Counted from the stretch's first letter, positions 39,639-49,759 are shown. The stretch is DNA of 64,000 nt from an uncultured Bacteroidota bacterium (GCA_903938445.1 CAJADG010000039.1:62001-126000), one strand, 5' to 3'. Numbers and translations are program-made. Notes: generated from the sequence alone by a model not told the origin.

Positions 39639-41482
39639 TAGCCTCGAACATTATTGCCTTCTACATAATTCACAAAGGCTTTATTACAAACCTTATTTCC
39701 ACCTGGTGTAGGATAGTTTCCTGTAAAGTACCAGTCACCTGTATTGGTTGGACAACATTCATGTAAGTCTTCCACAGTTTGATAAATTACTTCCACTGGA
39801 ATATTTACATTACTTGGCGTAATTAATTGTGCAATTTTATCAGAAATTTCTTCAGGAGTGAATGGCTTATAAATATCCTTTACTACATTTTCAGTATTTA
39901 AGCTATTGCTTTCTTCTAAAGTTTTAATTTTTTGATAAGTCTCATCAATTACATTAGTCATCCCTCTTTCTTCCAATAAAGCAATGGCAGCTTTAAATGC
40001 AATAAAATCACCCATTTTACTCATGTCAATACCATAACAATCTGGGTATCTAATTTGAGGGGCTGATGAAACCACAATAATTTTTTTGGGAGAAAGTCTT
40101 GACAACATTCTGATGATACTTTCTTTTAAAGTAGTACCACGCACAATACTATCATCAATTACCACTAATGTATCCTCGTCTTTTTTTACCGTTCCATAAG
40201 TGATATCATACACGTGCTGAACCATTTCGTTTCGGTTAGCATCCTCGGTAATAAAGGTTCTTAACTTAACATCTTTAATCGCAATTTTTTCTTGACGAAT
40301 TTTACGATTCACCATTTCTTCTAAACGCTCAGGATCCACATCTTTACCCCAACTTAAAATACGCTCTACTTTAATTTTATTTAAGTATTGCTCCATGCCT
40401 TTTACTAAACCATAAAAAGCAACTTCGGCCGTATTAGGGATATAAGAGAAAATGGTATTTTTTAAATCTTTTTCAATTCTGTCTAACACAATTTTGCTCA
40501 AGTGATTTCCTAAAGCAATACGCTCTCTGTATATTTTTTCATCACTACCTCTAGAAAAATAAATACGTTCAAATGAACATGCTCTTCTTTCCTTAGGCGC
40601 TAATATTTGTTCAATTTTATAATCTCCTTTGTCATCTACAATTAATGCAGTACCCGGCATTAATTCCAATACTTCATTTTCACCAACATTAAAAGTGGTA
40701 CGAATGGATGCACGCTCACTAGCTGCAACAATTACTTCTCCGTCTATATAATAATACGCTGGACGAATACCATTCGCATCGCGCATAATAAAGCTATACC
40801 CGTTTCCAATTAATCCGCCAATCGTAAAACCTCCGTCAAATAATGGCGCAGCTTGTCTTAATACATTTACAATATTGGGCGCATTTGGATTTAACGCTTC
40901 TTCCTTCACTAAAAAATGATGAATCACTTCCATCATTGCAGCTAAATCACTTTGCTTTTCAAAAGCACCTGGATTAAAATCAATTTGTTGAAATAATTCG
41001 TCCGTATTTACTAAATTGAAATTACCGGCTAATGCAATATTTTTTCCTGGAACTAAATCCTTTTTGATAAACGGATGGCAAAACTCAACATTGTTTTTAC
41101 CCTGCGTTCCGTAACGTAAATGACCAAGTAAAATTTCACCCATAAAAGGCAGATGACCTTTCATTAATCCTGGATGCTTGCTAATATCCTTTTGAAATTT
41201 TTCGAGCTCCTGAATTTCTAAACCTATTTTGTAAAATAAATCGGCAATGGGTTGAGGCGCATTGCTTCTTTGGCGATATAAATAAGGATTACCTGCCTCG
41301 ATATTTAATTTTAAAGTTGCGATACCAGCACCGTCTTGACCACGATTGTGCTGTTTTTCCATCAAAAGGTATAATTTATTCAGCCCGTAGGTAACCGTAC
41401 CTCTTTTTTGTAGATAATAAGAGAAGGGTTTTCTTAATCGAATATAGGCTAGGCCACATTCGTGTTTAATTTCGTCGCTCAT
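39635..41482 (-). CDS. purF: Amidophosphoribosyltransferase (Bacteroidota long form)
   Basis: First committed enzyme of purine synthesis. The N-terminal glutamine amidotransferase domain would use Cys9 (KHECGLAYIRL) as nucleophile after removal of an eight-residue propeptide. The PRPP site is VVIDDSIVRGTTL. At 615 residues it is about 100 longer than E. coli PurF. The GDFIAF region near the active site matches the family. A TAAATTTG promoter box lies 19 bases upstream. A second purF elsewhere in the genome is possible; this copy could be the divergent paralogue. Confidence 0.85.
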   Translation of the reverse strand: MSDEIKHECGLAYIRLRKPFSYYLQKRGTVTYGLNKLYLLMEKQHNRGQDGAGIATLKLNIEAGNPYLYRQRSNAPQPIADLFYKIGLEIQELEKFQKDISKHPGLMKGHLPFMGEILLGHLRYGTQGKNNVEFCHPFIKKDLVPGKNIALAGNFNLVNTDELFQQIDFNPGAFEKQSDLAAMMEVIHHFLVKEEALNPNAPNIVNVLRQAAPLFDGGFTIGGLIGNGYSFIMRDANGIRPAYYYIDGEVIVAASERASIRTTFNVGENEVLELMPGTALIVDDKGDYKIEQILAPKERRACSFERIYFSRGSDEKIYRERIALGNHLSKIVLDRIEKDLKNTIFSYIPNTAEVAFYGLVKGMEQYLNKIKVERILSWGKDVDPERLEEMVNRKIRQEKIAIKDVKLRTFITEDANRNEMVQHVYDITYGTVKKDEDTLVVIDDSIVRGTTLKESIIRMLSRLSPKKIIVVSSAPQIRYPDCYGIDMSKMGDFIAFKAAIALLEERGMTNVIDETYQKIKTLEESNSLNTENVVKDIYKPFTPEEISDKIAQLITPSNVNIPVEVIYQTVEDLHECCPTNTGDWYFTGNYPTPGGNKVCNKAFVNYVEGNNVRGY

Positions 41483-41501
41483 GATGGTGTTTAAGGAGCC
41501 A

Positions 41502-41509
41502 CAAATTTA
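41502..41509 (-). promoter_or_regulatory. -7 box (TAAATTTG) for purF
   Basis: The minus strand reads TAAATTTG 19 bases before the purF ATG. Confidence 0.6.
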
Positions 41510-41556
41510 CAATAGTTCCTTAATCTTATCGAAGAAGCAGGCAAAAAAAACTGAAA

Positions 41557-42951
41557 TTAATAGGATTTTTGCTTAGAAAGGCTTGAAGCCACTTTTGTCC
41601 ATTCCTTGATCTCATCACAAGGCTGGTAGGCATCATCAATAAATATGTAATAATTCGTAATATGCTCGTTAAACCACTCTTCTAAAACCTTTTGTTTCTT
41701 AACGGCAAGTGCTCTTGCAGCAACACGATTATAATCCTCTTTCAAGTTTTCCTTATGCGGTTCGGTACGATCTTTAAAAAATACCAATCGCACAGCCTTA
41801 CGACCTCTGTCATCAGTGTAAACCTGAGGTGCAGAAATATCTCCTGGCTTCATTGTTTTTAATAACACTACCATTTCCTTGTCTGGCAATTGGTCGTAAT
41901 TAATATAGGTTGAACCATCTCTTCCCGAAATAGCACCACCTGTAAATTTACTTCCATCATCATCACTATTCTTATTCACTGCTTCACCAAAACTATATTT
42001 ACCGGCCATCACGTCCTTACGAACGCTGTCTAAAAAATGCTTGGTTTCATTAATCTCATCAGTTGAAATTGGAGGAATGCGTAAAATGTGCTTTACCACC
42101 GCATCGTCCCCTGATCTTGATATTAATTGAATTAAGTGGTAGCCAAATTTAGATTTAATTGGTGCAGAAATTTGACCCTCTTTTAAACGGAAAGATCCAG
42201 ACATAAATGCAGGATCAAAATCTTTTTGATTTCTATTTAAATTGAATTGACCTAGATTTTCTTTTGCACTTGGATCCTCAGAATATAATTTAACCAATTG
42301 ATCAAATTTATTCACGCCAGTTTCTACTTGACGACGATAATCCATCATTTGTTTAATTACATATTCTTCAACATCTCTATTGGCTTTTGGATGCATTACC
42401 AATTCTAAAACCTGTACCTCACTTTCATACAAAGGCAAGCTATCAGTTGGAATTTTATTATAAAATGCGCGCACTTCAGTTGGCGTAATTTTAATTTTGT
42501 CAACAATTTTTTGCTGCATTTCGTCCGCTAATTTTTGTTCCTTAATTAAAAGTCTAAAGTCATCTTTTAATTGACCAATGCTACGACCTGCCACTTCTTC
42601 TAACACTTCCTTGGAACCAAATTGTTGTAAAAAGCTACGAATACGACTATCAATTGCGTTTTGAATTTCGTCCTCAGTTACGTTGATGGAATCCTTCTCA
42701 GCTTGTAATACCAAGGCTTTACGAATTAATTGACCTTCTAAAATTTGACAATCTGTTGGTAATACAACACCTTCCTGACCTTGCGCTTGTCGCTTATAAT
42801 CTGCAGCTGCATTTTCGATGTCAGACTTTAAAATAAATTTATCACCTACGGTTGCAATAATTTTATCGGCCAATACTTTTTTTGTTTGTGCTTTTGCCGA
42901 GAATGAAAACGACAATAACACTAAAGAAAAAACAACGCTAACTATTTTCAT
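41557..42951 (-). CDS. surA: Periplasmic peptidyl-prolyl isomerase SurA-like
   Basis: Periplasmic chaperone for outer-membrane proteins. The signal peptide MKIVSVVFSLVLLSFSFSAKAQ begins at 42951; the listed start at 43002 adds residues before it. A SurA N-domain (residues 25-170) and two parvulin-type rotamase repeats (KFGYHLIQLISR and the C-terminal repeat) follow. It lies 70 bases after infB on the same strand and may be read from the rimP-nusA-infB transcript. Confidence 0.88.
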   Translation of the reverse strand: MKIVSVVFSLVLLSFSFSAKAQTKKVLADKIIATVGDKFILKSDIENAAADYKRQAQGQEGVVLPTDCQILEGQLIRKALVLQAEKDSINVTEDEIQNAIDSRIRSFLQQFGSKEVLEEVAGRSIGQLKDDFRLLIKEQKLADEMQQKIVDKIKITPTEVRAFYNKIPTDSLPLYESEVQVLELVMHPKANRDVEEYVIKQMMDYRRQVETGVNKFDQLVKLYSEDPSAKENLGQFNLNRNQKDFDPAFMSGSFRLKEGQISAPIKSKFGYHLIQLISRSGDDAVVKHILRIPPISTDEINETKHFLDSVRKDVMAGKYSFGEAVNKNSDDDGSKFTGGAISGRDGSTYINYDQLPDKEMVVLLKTMKPGDISAPQVYTDDRGRKAVRLVFFKDRTEPHKENLKEDYNRVAARALAVKKQKVLEEWFNEHITNYYIFIDDAYQPCDEIKEWTKVASSLSKQKSY

Positions 42952-43021
42952 CAATAATACAATTAATGGGGTAAAGATCTGATAGCTGAGTGATTCTCCC
43001 AACTATCAAATCTTAATTATT

Positions 43022-45946
43022 TTATAAAGTACGTTTAACTTCTTCTTCTTCAAATGCTTCAACGATATCACCAGGTTTCAAATCGCTAAAGTTTTTAATG
43101 GTTAAACCACATTCCATGTTGGAAACAACTTCTTTCACATCGTCTTTGAATCGCTTTAAACTTCCCAACTCAGCTGCTTGACCCTCGCCTCTTGGGAATT
43201 CAACGATACCATCACGAATAATACGAATCTTACTGTTTCTGCTTAATTTACCATCTAATACAAAACATCCTGCAACAGTTGCTTTGTCAAATTTGTAAAC
43301 CTCACGTACTTCCACATTCGCAACAATTTTCTCTTGGATTTTTGGTTCCAACATACCTTCCATCGCGCTCTTGATTTCATCAATCGCGTTATAGATAATA
43401 GAGTACATTTTAATTTCAACGCCTTCTGCTTCTGCTAAGCGATTTGCTTGCATACTAGGACGAACGTTAAATCCAATAATGATGGCGTCAGAAGCTGCAG
43501 ACAATAATACATCTGATTCAGAAATTTGACCCACACCTTTCAATACAACTCTTACCGCAATTTCTTCGGTAGATAATTTTTGTAATGAATCGCTCAAGGC
43601 TTCTACCGAACCATCCACGTCACCTTTAATGATGATGTTTAATTCTTTAAAGTTTCCTAAAGCCAAACGACGACCAATTTCATCTAATGTAATATGTTTT
43701 CTAGTTCTTAAACCTTGCTCTCTTAATAATTGAGCACGTTTAGTTGCTAATTCTTTTGCTTCCGCTTCATCATCATAAACTTTGAATTTCTCACCCGCTT
43801 GAGGTGCGCCATTCAAACCTAAGATCACCACTGGTGTTGAAGGTGGAGCTACTTCAATTCTTTGATTACGCTCGTTGAACATTGCTTTTACACGACCATA
43901 AAACTGGCCAGATAAAATCAAATCCCCTTGACGTAATGTTCCGTTTTGAACAAGAATAGTGGCAACATATCCACGGCCTTTATCCAAAGACGCTTCAATC
44001 ACACTACCTGTAGCTTCACGATTAGGATTTGCTTTTAAATCTAAAATTTCAGATTCTAATAATACTTTTTCTAACAATGCATCTACATTCAATCCTTGCT
44101 TAGCAGATAATTCTTGGTTTTGGAATTTACCACCCCAAGCTTCTACTAGGATATTCATTTGAGATAATTGCTCGTATATCTTTTGCGGATTTGCTCCGTC
44201 TTTATCAATTTTATTAACCGCGAAAATCATGGGTACACTTGCTGCTTGCGAGTGACTAATTGCTTCCTTAGTTTGTGGCATCACCGCATCATCGGCAGCT
44301 ACTACAATAATTGCAATGTCTGTGATTTTAGCACCACGAGCACGCATCGCTGTAAAGGCTTCGTGACCCGGCGTATCCAAGAAAGTGATTGCTTTACCAT
44401 TTGGCAAAGTCACCTCGTATGCACCAATATGTTGCGTGATACCACCGGCCTCACCTGCAACCACATTCGCGTTACGAATATAATCCAGTAATGAAGTTTT
44501 ACCGTGATCCACGTGACCCATGATGGTAACAATTGGAGGACGCTCTACTAAATTAGCTAAGTCATCTGCTTCCTCTTGCTCATCCATTTCTTCGGCTTCT
44601 TCTAATCCAACAAACTCCACTTCAAAACCAAATTCAGAGGCAACTAATTCAATTACTTCCGCATCCAAACGTTGGTTGATAGATACCATGATACCCAAGT
44701 TCATACACTTGCTAATGATATCTGCAAAGCTTACATCCATCAAGCTTGACAACTCACTCACTGTAACGAATTCAGTTACTTGTAGTTTGTTATCTTCTCT
44801 TTGTTCGTTATTTTCATTTTCAGCAGCTTCTTCTCTTCTTTGACGACGATACTTGGATTTCATGCTCTTACCTCTACCACCTTGGCCAGATAATTTAGCT
44901 TGTGTTTCCTTGATCTTATCTTGAATTGCTTTTTGATCGATTTCTTTTTGTTCAGCAGTTTGTGGAACATTTCTACGACCACCGCCTGCTTGTCCAGGAC
45001 GATTATTATTCGGACGATTGCCTTGATAACCACCGCCACCGCCATTGTTTGGACGATTGCCCTGGTAACCACCGCCACCACCATTGTTAGGACGATTGCC
45101 CTGGTAACCACCACCAGCTTGACCTTGTGTGTTACTACCTTGACCACCCTGACCTTGTGGACGATTGCCTTGACCTTGAACAGGAATACGTTTACGCGTA
45201 CGCTTTTCTTCCTGACTTAAAGGTTTAGGACGTGTATCACTATTAATTGGTAAATCAATTTTACCTAAAATTTTTGGACCTGTTAATTTGTCTGCTTGAA
45301 TGTTTGTGATTTCACCATGCACATTTTCAGGAGCAATAGAGTGATCTACTGGTGCAGCTGGTTCCGGCTTTGGAGCGGGTGCTTCCGATTTTGCAGTTTC
45401 TTTTTTAGCAGCAGCTTTTGGCTTAGCAGTTTCTTTGCTCTCTTTTGCAGGAGCTTCCTCAACAGCTGGTGCTTCTGCTTTTTTTGTTCCTTTTTTAGGA
45501 CGTGTTGATGAGTCAATTAATGACAGATCAATCTTATTAATCACTTTAGGAGCTTCTACTTCAGGAGCTTCCACTTTTGCTTTAACTGGCTCTTCTTTTG
45601 TTGGGTTTGCAATTTCTGCAAATGCATCAACTTTAGGCGCTTCTGCTACCACAGGCTTTGGCACTTCTGTTTTTTTCACTTCTGCAGCTGGAGCTTCCTC
45701 CGCTTTTTTTGCCTTATCCAATCCGGCGCCTTTTGGCAATTCAACATGATCCGCCTTATCCCTAGCAACTTTATCGCTTTGGAATTCGGCCTGTAAAGCA
45801 TAGTACTGCTCTTCAGATAATTTAGCTGTTGGCTTTAGGTCGTCTTTAGGAAAACCTTTTTTAGCCAAGAAATCAATGATGGTGTCTTGACCAACATTAA
45901 ATTCTTTCGCGGCTGCTAACAGTCTTGGTAGTTTCAATTCTGACAT
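43022..45946 (-). CDS. infB: Translation initiation factor IF-2
   Basis: Delivers initiator tRNA to the 30S subunit. The N-terminal helical domain ([21 protein letters not shown]) is followed by a long low-complexity region. This is Ala/Glu/Lys/Pro-rich and then has three copies of [10 protein letters not shown] (residues about 265-320). The GTPase core follows (G1 [15 protein letters not shown]3 DTPGHEAF, G4 [10 protein letters not shown]) and then domains II-IV. At 974 residues it has the length usual for Bacteroidota. An internal promoter box (TATATTTG) lies upstream. Confidence 0.97.
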   Translation of the reverse strand: MSELKLPRLLAAAKEFNVGQDTIIDFLAKKGFPKDDLKPTAKLSEEQYYALQAEFQSDKVARDKADHVELPKGAGLDKAKKAEEAPAAEVKKTEVPKPVVAEAPKVDAFAEIANPTKEEPVKAKVEAPEVEAPKVINKIDLSLIDSSTRPKKGTKKAEAPAVEEAPAKESKETAKPKAAAKKETAKSEAPAPKPEPAAPVDHSIAPENVHGEITNIQADKLTGPKILGKIDLPINSDTRPKPLSQEEKRTRKRIPVQGQGNRPQGQGGQGSNTQGQAGGGYQGNRPNNGGGGGYQGNRPNNGGGGGYQGNRPNNNRPGQAGGGRRNVPQTAEQKEIDQKAIQDKIKETQAKLSGQGGRGKSMKSKYRRQRREEAAENENNEQREDNKLQVTEFVTVSELSSLMDVSFADIISKCMNLGIMVSINQRLDAEVIELVASEFGFEVEFVGLEEAEEMDEQEEADDLANLVERPPIVTIMGHVDHGKTSLLDYIRNANVVAGEAGGITQHIGAYEVTLPNGKAITFLDTPGHEAFTAMRARGAKITDIAIIVVAADDAVMPQTKEAISHSQAASVPMIFAVNKIDKDGANPQKIYEQLSQMNILVEAWGGKFQNQELSAKQGLNVDALLEKVLLESEILDLKANPNREATGSVIEASLDKGRGYVATILVQNGTLRQGDLILSGQFYGRVKAMFNERNQRIEVAPPSTPVVILGLNGAPQAGEKFKVYDDEAEAKELATKRAQLLREQGLRTRKHITLDEIGRRLALGNFKELNIIIKGDVDGSVEALSDSLQKLSTEEIAVRVVLKGVGQISESDVLLSAASDAIIIGFNVRPSMQANRLAEAEGVEIKMYSIIYNAIDEIKSAMEGMLEPKIQEKIVANVEVREVYKFDKATVAGCFVLDGKLSRNSKIRIIRDGIVEFPRGEGQAAELGSLKRFKDDVKEVVSNMECGLTIKNFSDLKPGDIVEAFEEEEVKRTL
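45012..45118 (-). repeat. 39-base tandem repeat inside infB (about 2.7 copies)
   Basis: Units start at 45012, 45051 and 45090 and differ at few bases. They encode 13-residue repeats containing [10 protein letters not shown]. Because 39 is a multiple of three, changes in copy number would keep the frame. Confidence 0.85.
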
Positions 45947-46004
45947 TCTATTGTTTTTTGTCCCAGTTTCATACTTAAGATGACGCGGGACGAGTCACCT
46001 AATA

Positions 46005-46012
46005 CAAATATA
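46005..46012 (-). promoter_or_regulatory. Internal -7 box (TATATTTG) between nusA and infB
   Basis: The minus strand reads TATATTTG in the 81-base gap before infB, leaving a leader of about 55 bases. It would allow IF-2 expression independent of rimP-nusA. Confidence 0.5.
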
Positions 46013-46027
46013 CTTCTAATTCAAAGG

Positions 46028-47278
46028 TTATTCGCCTTTGTCAAACTCTTCTTGTAAGATACGACGCACTTCAGCAATCGTTTCTTTTTCTAAGTCTGTT
46101 CTTCTTTCTAATTCATCCGCGCTCAATTTCAATACGCTACGACCAGTATCGCAACCAACACGCTTAAATTCGTCGATAACCCATGGTTCAATTTCGTCTG
46201 TAAATTCATCCATATCGATATCAAATTCGTCCACCACTTCTTCATCCTCACGGTATACATCTAATTCGTATCCTGTTAATTCAGAAGCCAATTTGATGTT
46301 CACACCACGACGACCAATTGCTAAAGAAACTTGATCTGCTTGTAAATAAACTTCGGCACGCTTACGATCATTATCCAAATTCATGAAGCTAATTTTAGCT
46401 GGCGTCAATGAACGTTGAATTAATAATTGAGTGTTGGTTGTAAAGTTGATTACGTCGATATTTTCATTTTTCAATTCACGAACAATACCATGAATACGAG
46501 AACCTTTCATACCCACACAAGCACCTACTGGATCAATACGATCATCGAATGATTCCACCGCTACTTTAGCACGCTCACCTGGCTCACGCACAATTTTCTT
46601 GATGGTAATTAAACCATCGAAAATTTCAGGAACTTCTATTTCTAATAATTTAGCTAAGAACAATGGACTTGTTCTTGACAAGATAATTACAGGTGAATTA
46701 TTTTTCATATCCACACGTGCAATTACTGCTCTAATGTTTTCTCCTTTCTTAAAAAAGTCTTGAGGAATTTGTTCTGTTTTCGGAAGAATCAATTCATTGC
46801 CTTCTTCGTCTAACAATAAAACTTCTTTTTTCCAAACCTGATAAATTTCAGCATTGATGATTTCACCAATACGATCAGAATATTTTTTTACTAAAGCATT
46901 CTTTTTTAAATCGTTGATACGAGATGCTAAAGTTTGCTTTGCAGCTAAGATAGCACGACGACCAAAATCATAAATATTCACTTCCTCTAATAATTCCTCA
47001 CCAATCTCAAAGTCAGGCTCTATCTTGATTGCGTCAGAATAAGAAACTTCCGCTAAAGGATTGTCTACATCATCATCAGGACGAATTTCACGACGACGGA
47101 TAATTTCCAAGTCACCTTTTTCAGCGTTAACGATAACGTCGAAGTTTTCGTCGCTACCATATTTTTTTCTTAATAAAGTTTTGAAAACATCTTCTACCAC
47201 CTTCATCATGGTTGGACGATCAATGCTTTCTGCGTCTTTAAATTCTTGGAACGCTTCAATCAAATTTATACTTGCCAT
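46028..47278 (-). CDS. nusA: Transcription termination/antitermination factor NusA
   Basis: RNA polymerase-binding factor for pausing, termination and antitermination. The N-terminal domain begins MASINLIEAFQEFKDAE; the ATG at 47278 is preferred to the listed start at 47296. An S1 domain and tandem KH domains (RVDPVGACVGMKGSRIHGIV-type motif, SLAIGRRGVNIKLASELTG) follow, then a short acidic C-terminus. It lacks the E. coli C-terminal acidic repeats, as is usual in this phylum. Second gene of rimP-nusA-infB. Confidence 0.96.
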   Translation of the reverse strand: MASINLIEAFQEFKDAESIDRPTMMKVVEDVFKTLLRKKYGSDENFDVIVNAEKGDLEIIRRREIRPDDDVDNPLAEVSYSDAIKIEPDFEIGEELLEEVNIYDFGRRAILAAKQTLASRINDLKKNALVKKYSDRIGEIINAEIYQVWKKEVLLLDEEGNELILPKTEQIPQDFFKKGENIRAVIARVDMKNNSPVIILSRTSPLFLAKLLEIEVPEIFDGLITIKKIVREPGERAKVAVESFDDRIDPVGACVGMKGSRIHGIVRELKNENIDVINFTTNTQLLIQRSLTPAKISFMNLDNDRKRAEVYLQADQVSLAIGRRGVNIKLASELTGYELDVYREDEEVVDEFDIDMDEFTDEIEPWVIDEFKRVGCDTGRSVLKLSADELERRTDLEKETIAEVRRILQEEFDKGE

Positions 47279-47316
47279 AACATAATTTTTTTTCAAGCTT
47301 CGCGCTTGATGATTTG

Positions 47317-47787
47317 TTAAAATTGAATTTGAACTATAGTTGATTTTATTTGCTCGAATGGAATAAGCAATTGTTGCTGGGTTGCTTTTTTACCCTTTCC
47401 CTCTGTCCACTCAATAATAATATCTGCCTCCGCAACTGTTGTTAATGTACCTTCTTTCTTGGTACCATCTAACAATTCCACTTCCACTTTACGACCTATA
47501 TTTTTATTGTATTGTCTTTTTAATAACAAAGGTTCATCTACGCCTGGTGAAGAAACTTCTAAAGCAAAATCACCGTCGGGGAACCAACCTGCTTCCTCAA
47601 TAGCTCTATAAAGTTTACGGTTAAAATAAATACACTTTTGTATTGGTAAACCATTGTCACCATCTAAATAAACTCTAATGATATGACCAGGTTTTACCTT
47701 GATCCACACCAAAAAATATTCAGGATCCTCTACCAATAGAGGCTCAATAATACCGTGTACTCTTTCCTTTAATTCGTTTACTTCCAT
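47317..47787 (-). CDS. rimP: Ribosome maturation factor RimP
   Basis: Assists 30S subunit assembly. The length of 156 residues, the central GDFALEVSSPGVDEPL motif and the position before nusA and infB identify it. The leader contains a strong hairpin and an 11-codon ORF ending a few bases before the rimP ATG (separate entry). A TACCTTTG promoter box lies further upstream. Confidence 0.93.
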   Translation of the reverse strand: MEVNELKERVHGIIEPLLVEDPEYFLVWIKVKPGHIIRVYLDGDNGLPIQKCIYFNRKLYRAIEEAGWFPDGDFALEVSSPGVDEPLLLKRQYNKNIGRKVEVELLDGTKKEGTLTTVAEADIIIEWTEGKGKKATQQQLLIPFEQIKSTIVQIQF

Positions 47788-47800
47788 AGTTTAAAAAGAA

Positions 47801-47824
47801 GAAGGGAACGATTTCGTTCCCTTC
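47801..47824 (-). promoter_or_regulatory. Hairpin in the rimP-nusA-infB leader
   Basis: GAAGGGAACG, a four-base loop and CGTTCCCTTC form a perfect ten-pair stem, followed on the minus strand by TTCTTTTTAA and 13 bases later by the rimP ATG. It resembles an intrinsic terminator placed in the 5' leader. The short ORF ATGAAGGGAACG...TTTTTAA (11 codons) overlaps it. Confidence 0.6.
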
Positions 47825-47845
47825 ATTTCTCTGCTTATTCTGGAA

Positions 47846-47853
47846 CAAAGGTA
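47846..47853 (-). promoter_or_regulatory. -7 box (TACCTTTG) for the rimP operon
   Basis: The minus strand reads TACCTTTG, about 60 bases before rimP, with TTGG about 21 bases further upstream as a possible -33 element. Confidence 0.6.
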
Positions 47854-47895
47854 ATAAAACAGGATGAAATTACCCAATAATATTGCCTAGATCTG

Positions 47896-47903
47896 TATTT
47901 TTG
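47896..47903 (+). promoter_or_regulatory. -7 box (TATTTTTG) for the small membrane protein gene
   Basis: TATTTTTG ends four bases before the ATG at 47908, so the transcript would be leaderless or nearly so. Confidence 0.55.
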
Positions 47904-47907
47904 CACC

Positions 47908-48165
47908 ATGTGGAAGTATATCATAGACGGTCTGGTAATTTATCTGTTATATAAGGTGATTTTTGAAATTATCGTTCCCGTAAGCAAAGGAGTAAAGTCA
48001 GTAAGACAAAATATGGAGCAGGTGCAACGCCAGCAGGCCGAGGCTTTTAAACGTGCGCAGGAAGCGGCTGGACAAAACAATGCAACTCAAACCAACACGA
48101 GCGCTCCTAAAAAGGATACTGCAATTGATGCAGAATACATTGATTTTGAGGAAGTTAAGAAGTAG
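47908..48165 (+). CDS. Small membrane-anchored protein (DUF4834-like)
   Basis: This 85-residue protein has one N-terminal membrane segment (IIDGLVIYLLYKVIFEIIVPV), a basic/Gln-rich helix (RQNMEQVQRQQAEAFKRAQ) and an acidic tail ending AEYIDFEEVKK. The layout resembles the small Bacteroidota family DUF4834; the match is from memory. It is divergent from rimP. Function unknown. Confidence 0.7.
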   Translation: MWKYIIDGLVIYLLYKVIFEIIVPVSKGVKSVRQNMEQVQRQQAEAFKRAQEAAGQNNATQTNTSAPKKDTAIDAEYIDFEEVKK

Positions 48166-48188
48166 ATTTTTGCTCGTTTTAACTAGTT

Positions 48189-48809
48189 TTACCCTACAAT
48201 TATCAAGTCATTTTCAACGCGCATCCCAGCCTGTAAATACAAAACCTGAAGGCCAATAGAGGCTGCGGCAATGACATTGGGTTCATTATCATCAATAAAT
48301 AGGGTTTCCTCCGCCAACAATCCTTCTTTATCCAAAATAAACTGAAAAGAGGCCGGATCTGGCTTTCTTTGGCCCATTTTATGCGAATAATAGGGCGTTT
48401 TAAACAAATTTTCGAAGTTTCCGCCTATTTCTTGGGCAAATTGAGGGATAAAGTGGTCGTAATGGATTTGATTAGTATTGGAATACAAAAATGTGGCATA
48501 TCTGCCATTATTTGCCTTCACCCATTCAATGCTTTCTTTTCTGTATCCAACCAATAATGAATTCCAGGCGCCAATAATTTGATCCTTGGTTAAGTTCAAA
48601 GAATACAACTTATTGAAGCCTTCACAAAATTGATCCTCCGTAATTAATCCTTTTTCAAGGTCAAAAAATATTTGATCTGATTTGTTCAAAGTAAAATGGT
48701 TCCCAAAATTAGGAATACCTAATGCATCAAAAGCATTGTACATTTTTACAAAATCAATATCGTACAACACATTTCCTAAATCAAAAATCAAATTTTTTAT
48801 AGTCGCCAT
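48189..48809 (-). CDS. HAD family hydrolase (YihX/epoxide-hydrolase-like)
   Basis: Motif I is LIFDLGNVLYDIDF (DxGN type, seen in YihX-like HAD phosphatases), the motif-III Lys lies in GQRKPDPASF, and motif IV is LFIDDNEPNV. A small helical cap is inserted after motif I. The length of 206 residues is normal. Probably a sugar- or nucleotide-phosphate phosphatase; the substrate is unknown. Confidence 0.87.
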   Translation of the reverse strand: MATIKNLIFDLGNVLYDIDFVKMYNAFDALGIPNFGNHFTLNKSDQIFFDLEKGLITEDQFCEGFNKLYSLNLTKDQIIGAWNSLLVGYRKESIEWVKANNGRYATFLYSNTNQIHYDHFIPQFAQEIGGNFENLFKTPYYSHKMGQRKPDPASFQFILDKEGLLAEETLFIDDNEPNVIAAASIGLQVLYLQAGMRVENDLIIVG

Positions 48810-48868
48810 ATTGTTATTTTAACAGCTATGAAGATAATCAAAGCTTTTAAATATTTGTACATTTGAGC

Positions 48869-49267
48869 ATGAAACAAAATTTAGCTCATGTCGCTGTTGT
48901 AGTAAGAGATTATGACGAAGCGATTCAATATTATACCAATATCTTAGGCTTTAAATTAATAGAAGACACTGTTTTGTCAGAAACAAAAAGATGGGTAATG
49001 GTACAACCAGATGGTGCTGAAAATGGATGCAATTTATTATTAGCAAGAGCTGCTACACCTGAGCAAGAAAAACATATAGGCTACCAAACTGGAGGCCGTG
49101 TTTTTTTATTTTTATACACCGATGATTTCTATAGAGACTTTGAAAACTATACTGCTAAAGGCGTTGAATTTACAATCCTTCCCCATGTGGAAGATTACGG
49201 CACTGTTGCAGTATTCAAAGATTTGTATGGAAACTTATGGGACTTAATTGAGCCGGCAAAAAAATAA
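48869..49267 (+). CDS. VOC (glyoxalase/bleomycin-resistance) family protein
   Basis: Two beta-alpha-beta-beta-beta repeats in 132 residues: LAHVAVVVRDYDEAIQYYTNILGFKL at the start and VAVFKDLYGNLWDLIEP at the end. Likely metal ligands are the first His (AHVAV) and the last Glu (LIEP). The ATG at 48869 is used instead of the listed TTG at 48863. The substrate cannot be told. Confidence 0.88.
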   Translation: MKQNLAHVAVVVRDYDEAIQYYTNILGFKLIEDTVLSETKRWVMVQPDGAENGCNLLLARAATPEQEKHIGYQTGGRVFLFLYTDDFYRDFENYTAKGVEFTILPHVEDYGTVAVFKDLYGNLWDLIEPAKK

Positions 49268-49271
49268 TTTT

Positions 49272-49730
49272 TTACAAAGGCAATGCAGTTGTAGTTTTAA
49301 TTTCATCCATTACAAACAAACTATTAATATGTGCCACCATCGGTAGCACCGCTAATTTTTCTTGATAAAACTTGTTATAGGTTTCCACATCTTTTGAAAC
49401 TAGTTTTAAAAAATAATCAAAATTGCCAGACACTAAACTACAGGAAATCACTTCGGGATATTGCGCAATAATTTGTTCAAATTCTGAAAAGTTATTGGTG
49501 GTTTGTTTGTCCAAAGTAACATGACAATGCACGATTAAACCCAATCCCATTTTTTTTCTATCTAATAAGCCCACATAGCCCTGAATATATCCTTCGGCCT
49601 CCAAACGTTTAATGCGATCATGGGTTGGACTCATAGAAAGATTCACCTCTGCACTAATGTCTTTAATAGTGGCCAATGCATTCTTTTGCAAAATGCGTAA
49701 AATGGAAATGTCAATGGGATCTAAGCTCAT
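49272..49730 (-). CDS. Lrp/AsnC family transcriptional regulator
   Basis: A winged helix-turn-helix (residues 3-60, starting DPIDISILRILQKNALATIKDIS) and a C-terminal RAM ligand domain. The ATG at 49730 is preferred to the listed start at 49772, because the intervening bases hold a perfect TGCCC-AA-GGGCA inverted repeat and look regulatory. It is divergent from alanine dehydrogenase and is probably its regulator. Lrp-family proteins commonly respond to amino acids such as alanine or leucine. Confidence 0.92.
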   Translation of the reverse strand: MSLDPIDISILRILQKNALATIKDISAEVNLSMSPTHDRIKRLEAEGYIQGYVGLLDRKKMGLGLIVHCHVTLDKQTTNNFSEFEQIIAQYPEVISCSLVSGNFDYFLKLVSKDVETYNKFYQEKLAVLPMVAHINSLFVMDEIKTTTALPL

Positions 49731-49759
49731 AGTTATAAAATGACTAAAGGAATAATTGC

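Noticed and set aside
39635-41482. purF as pseudogene because Cys is not at position 2
   Set aside because: An eight-residue propeptide before the catalytic Cys is known in the PurF family, and the rest of the protein is intact.
45012-45118. Possible CRISPR-like repeats
   Set aside because: The 39-base units are directly adjacent without spacers and encode an in-frame protein repeat of IF-2.
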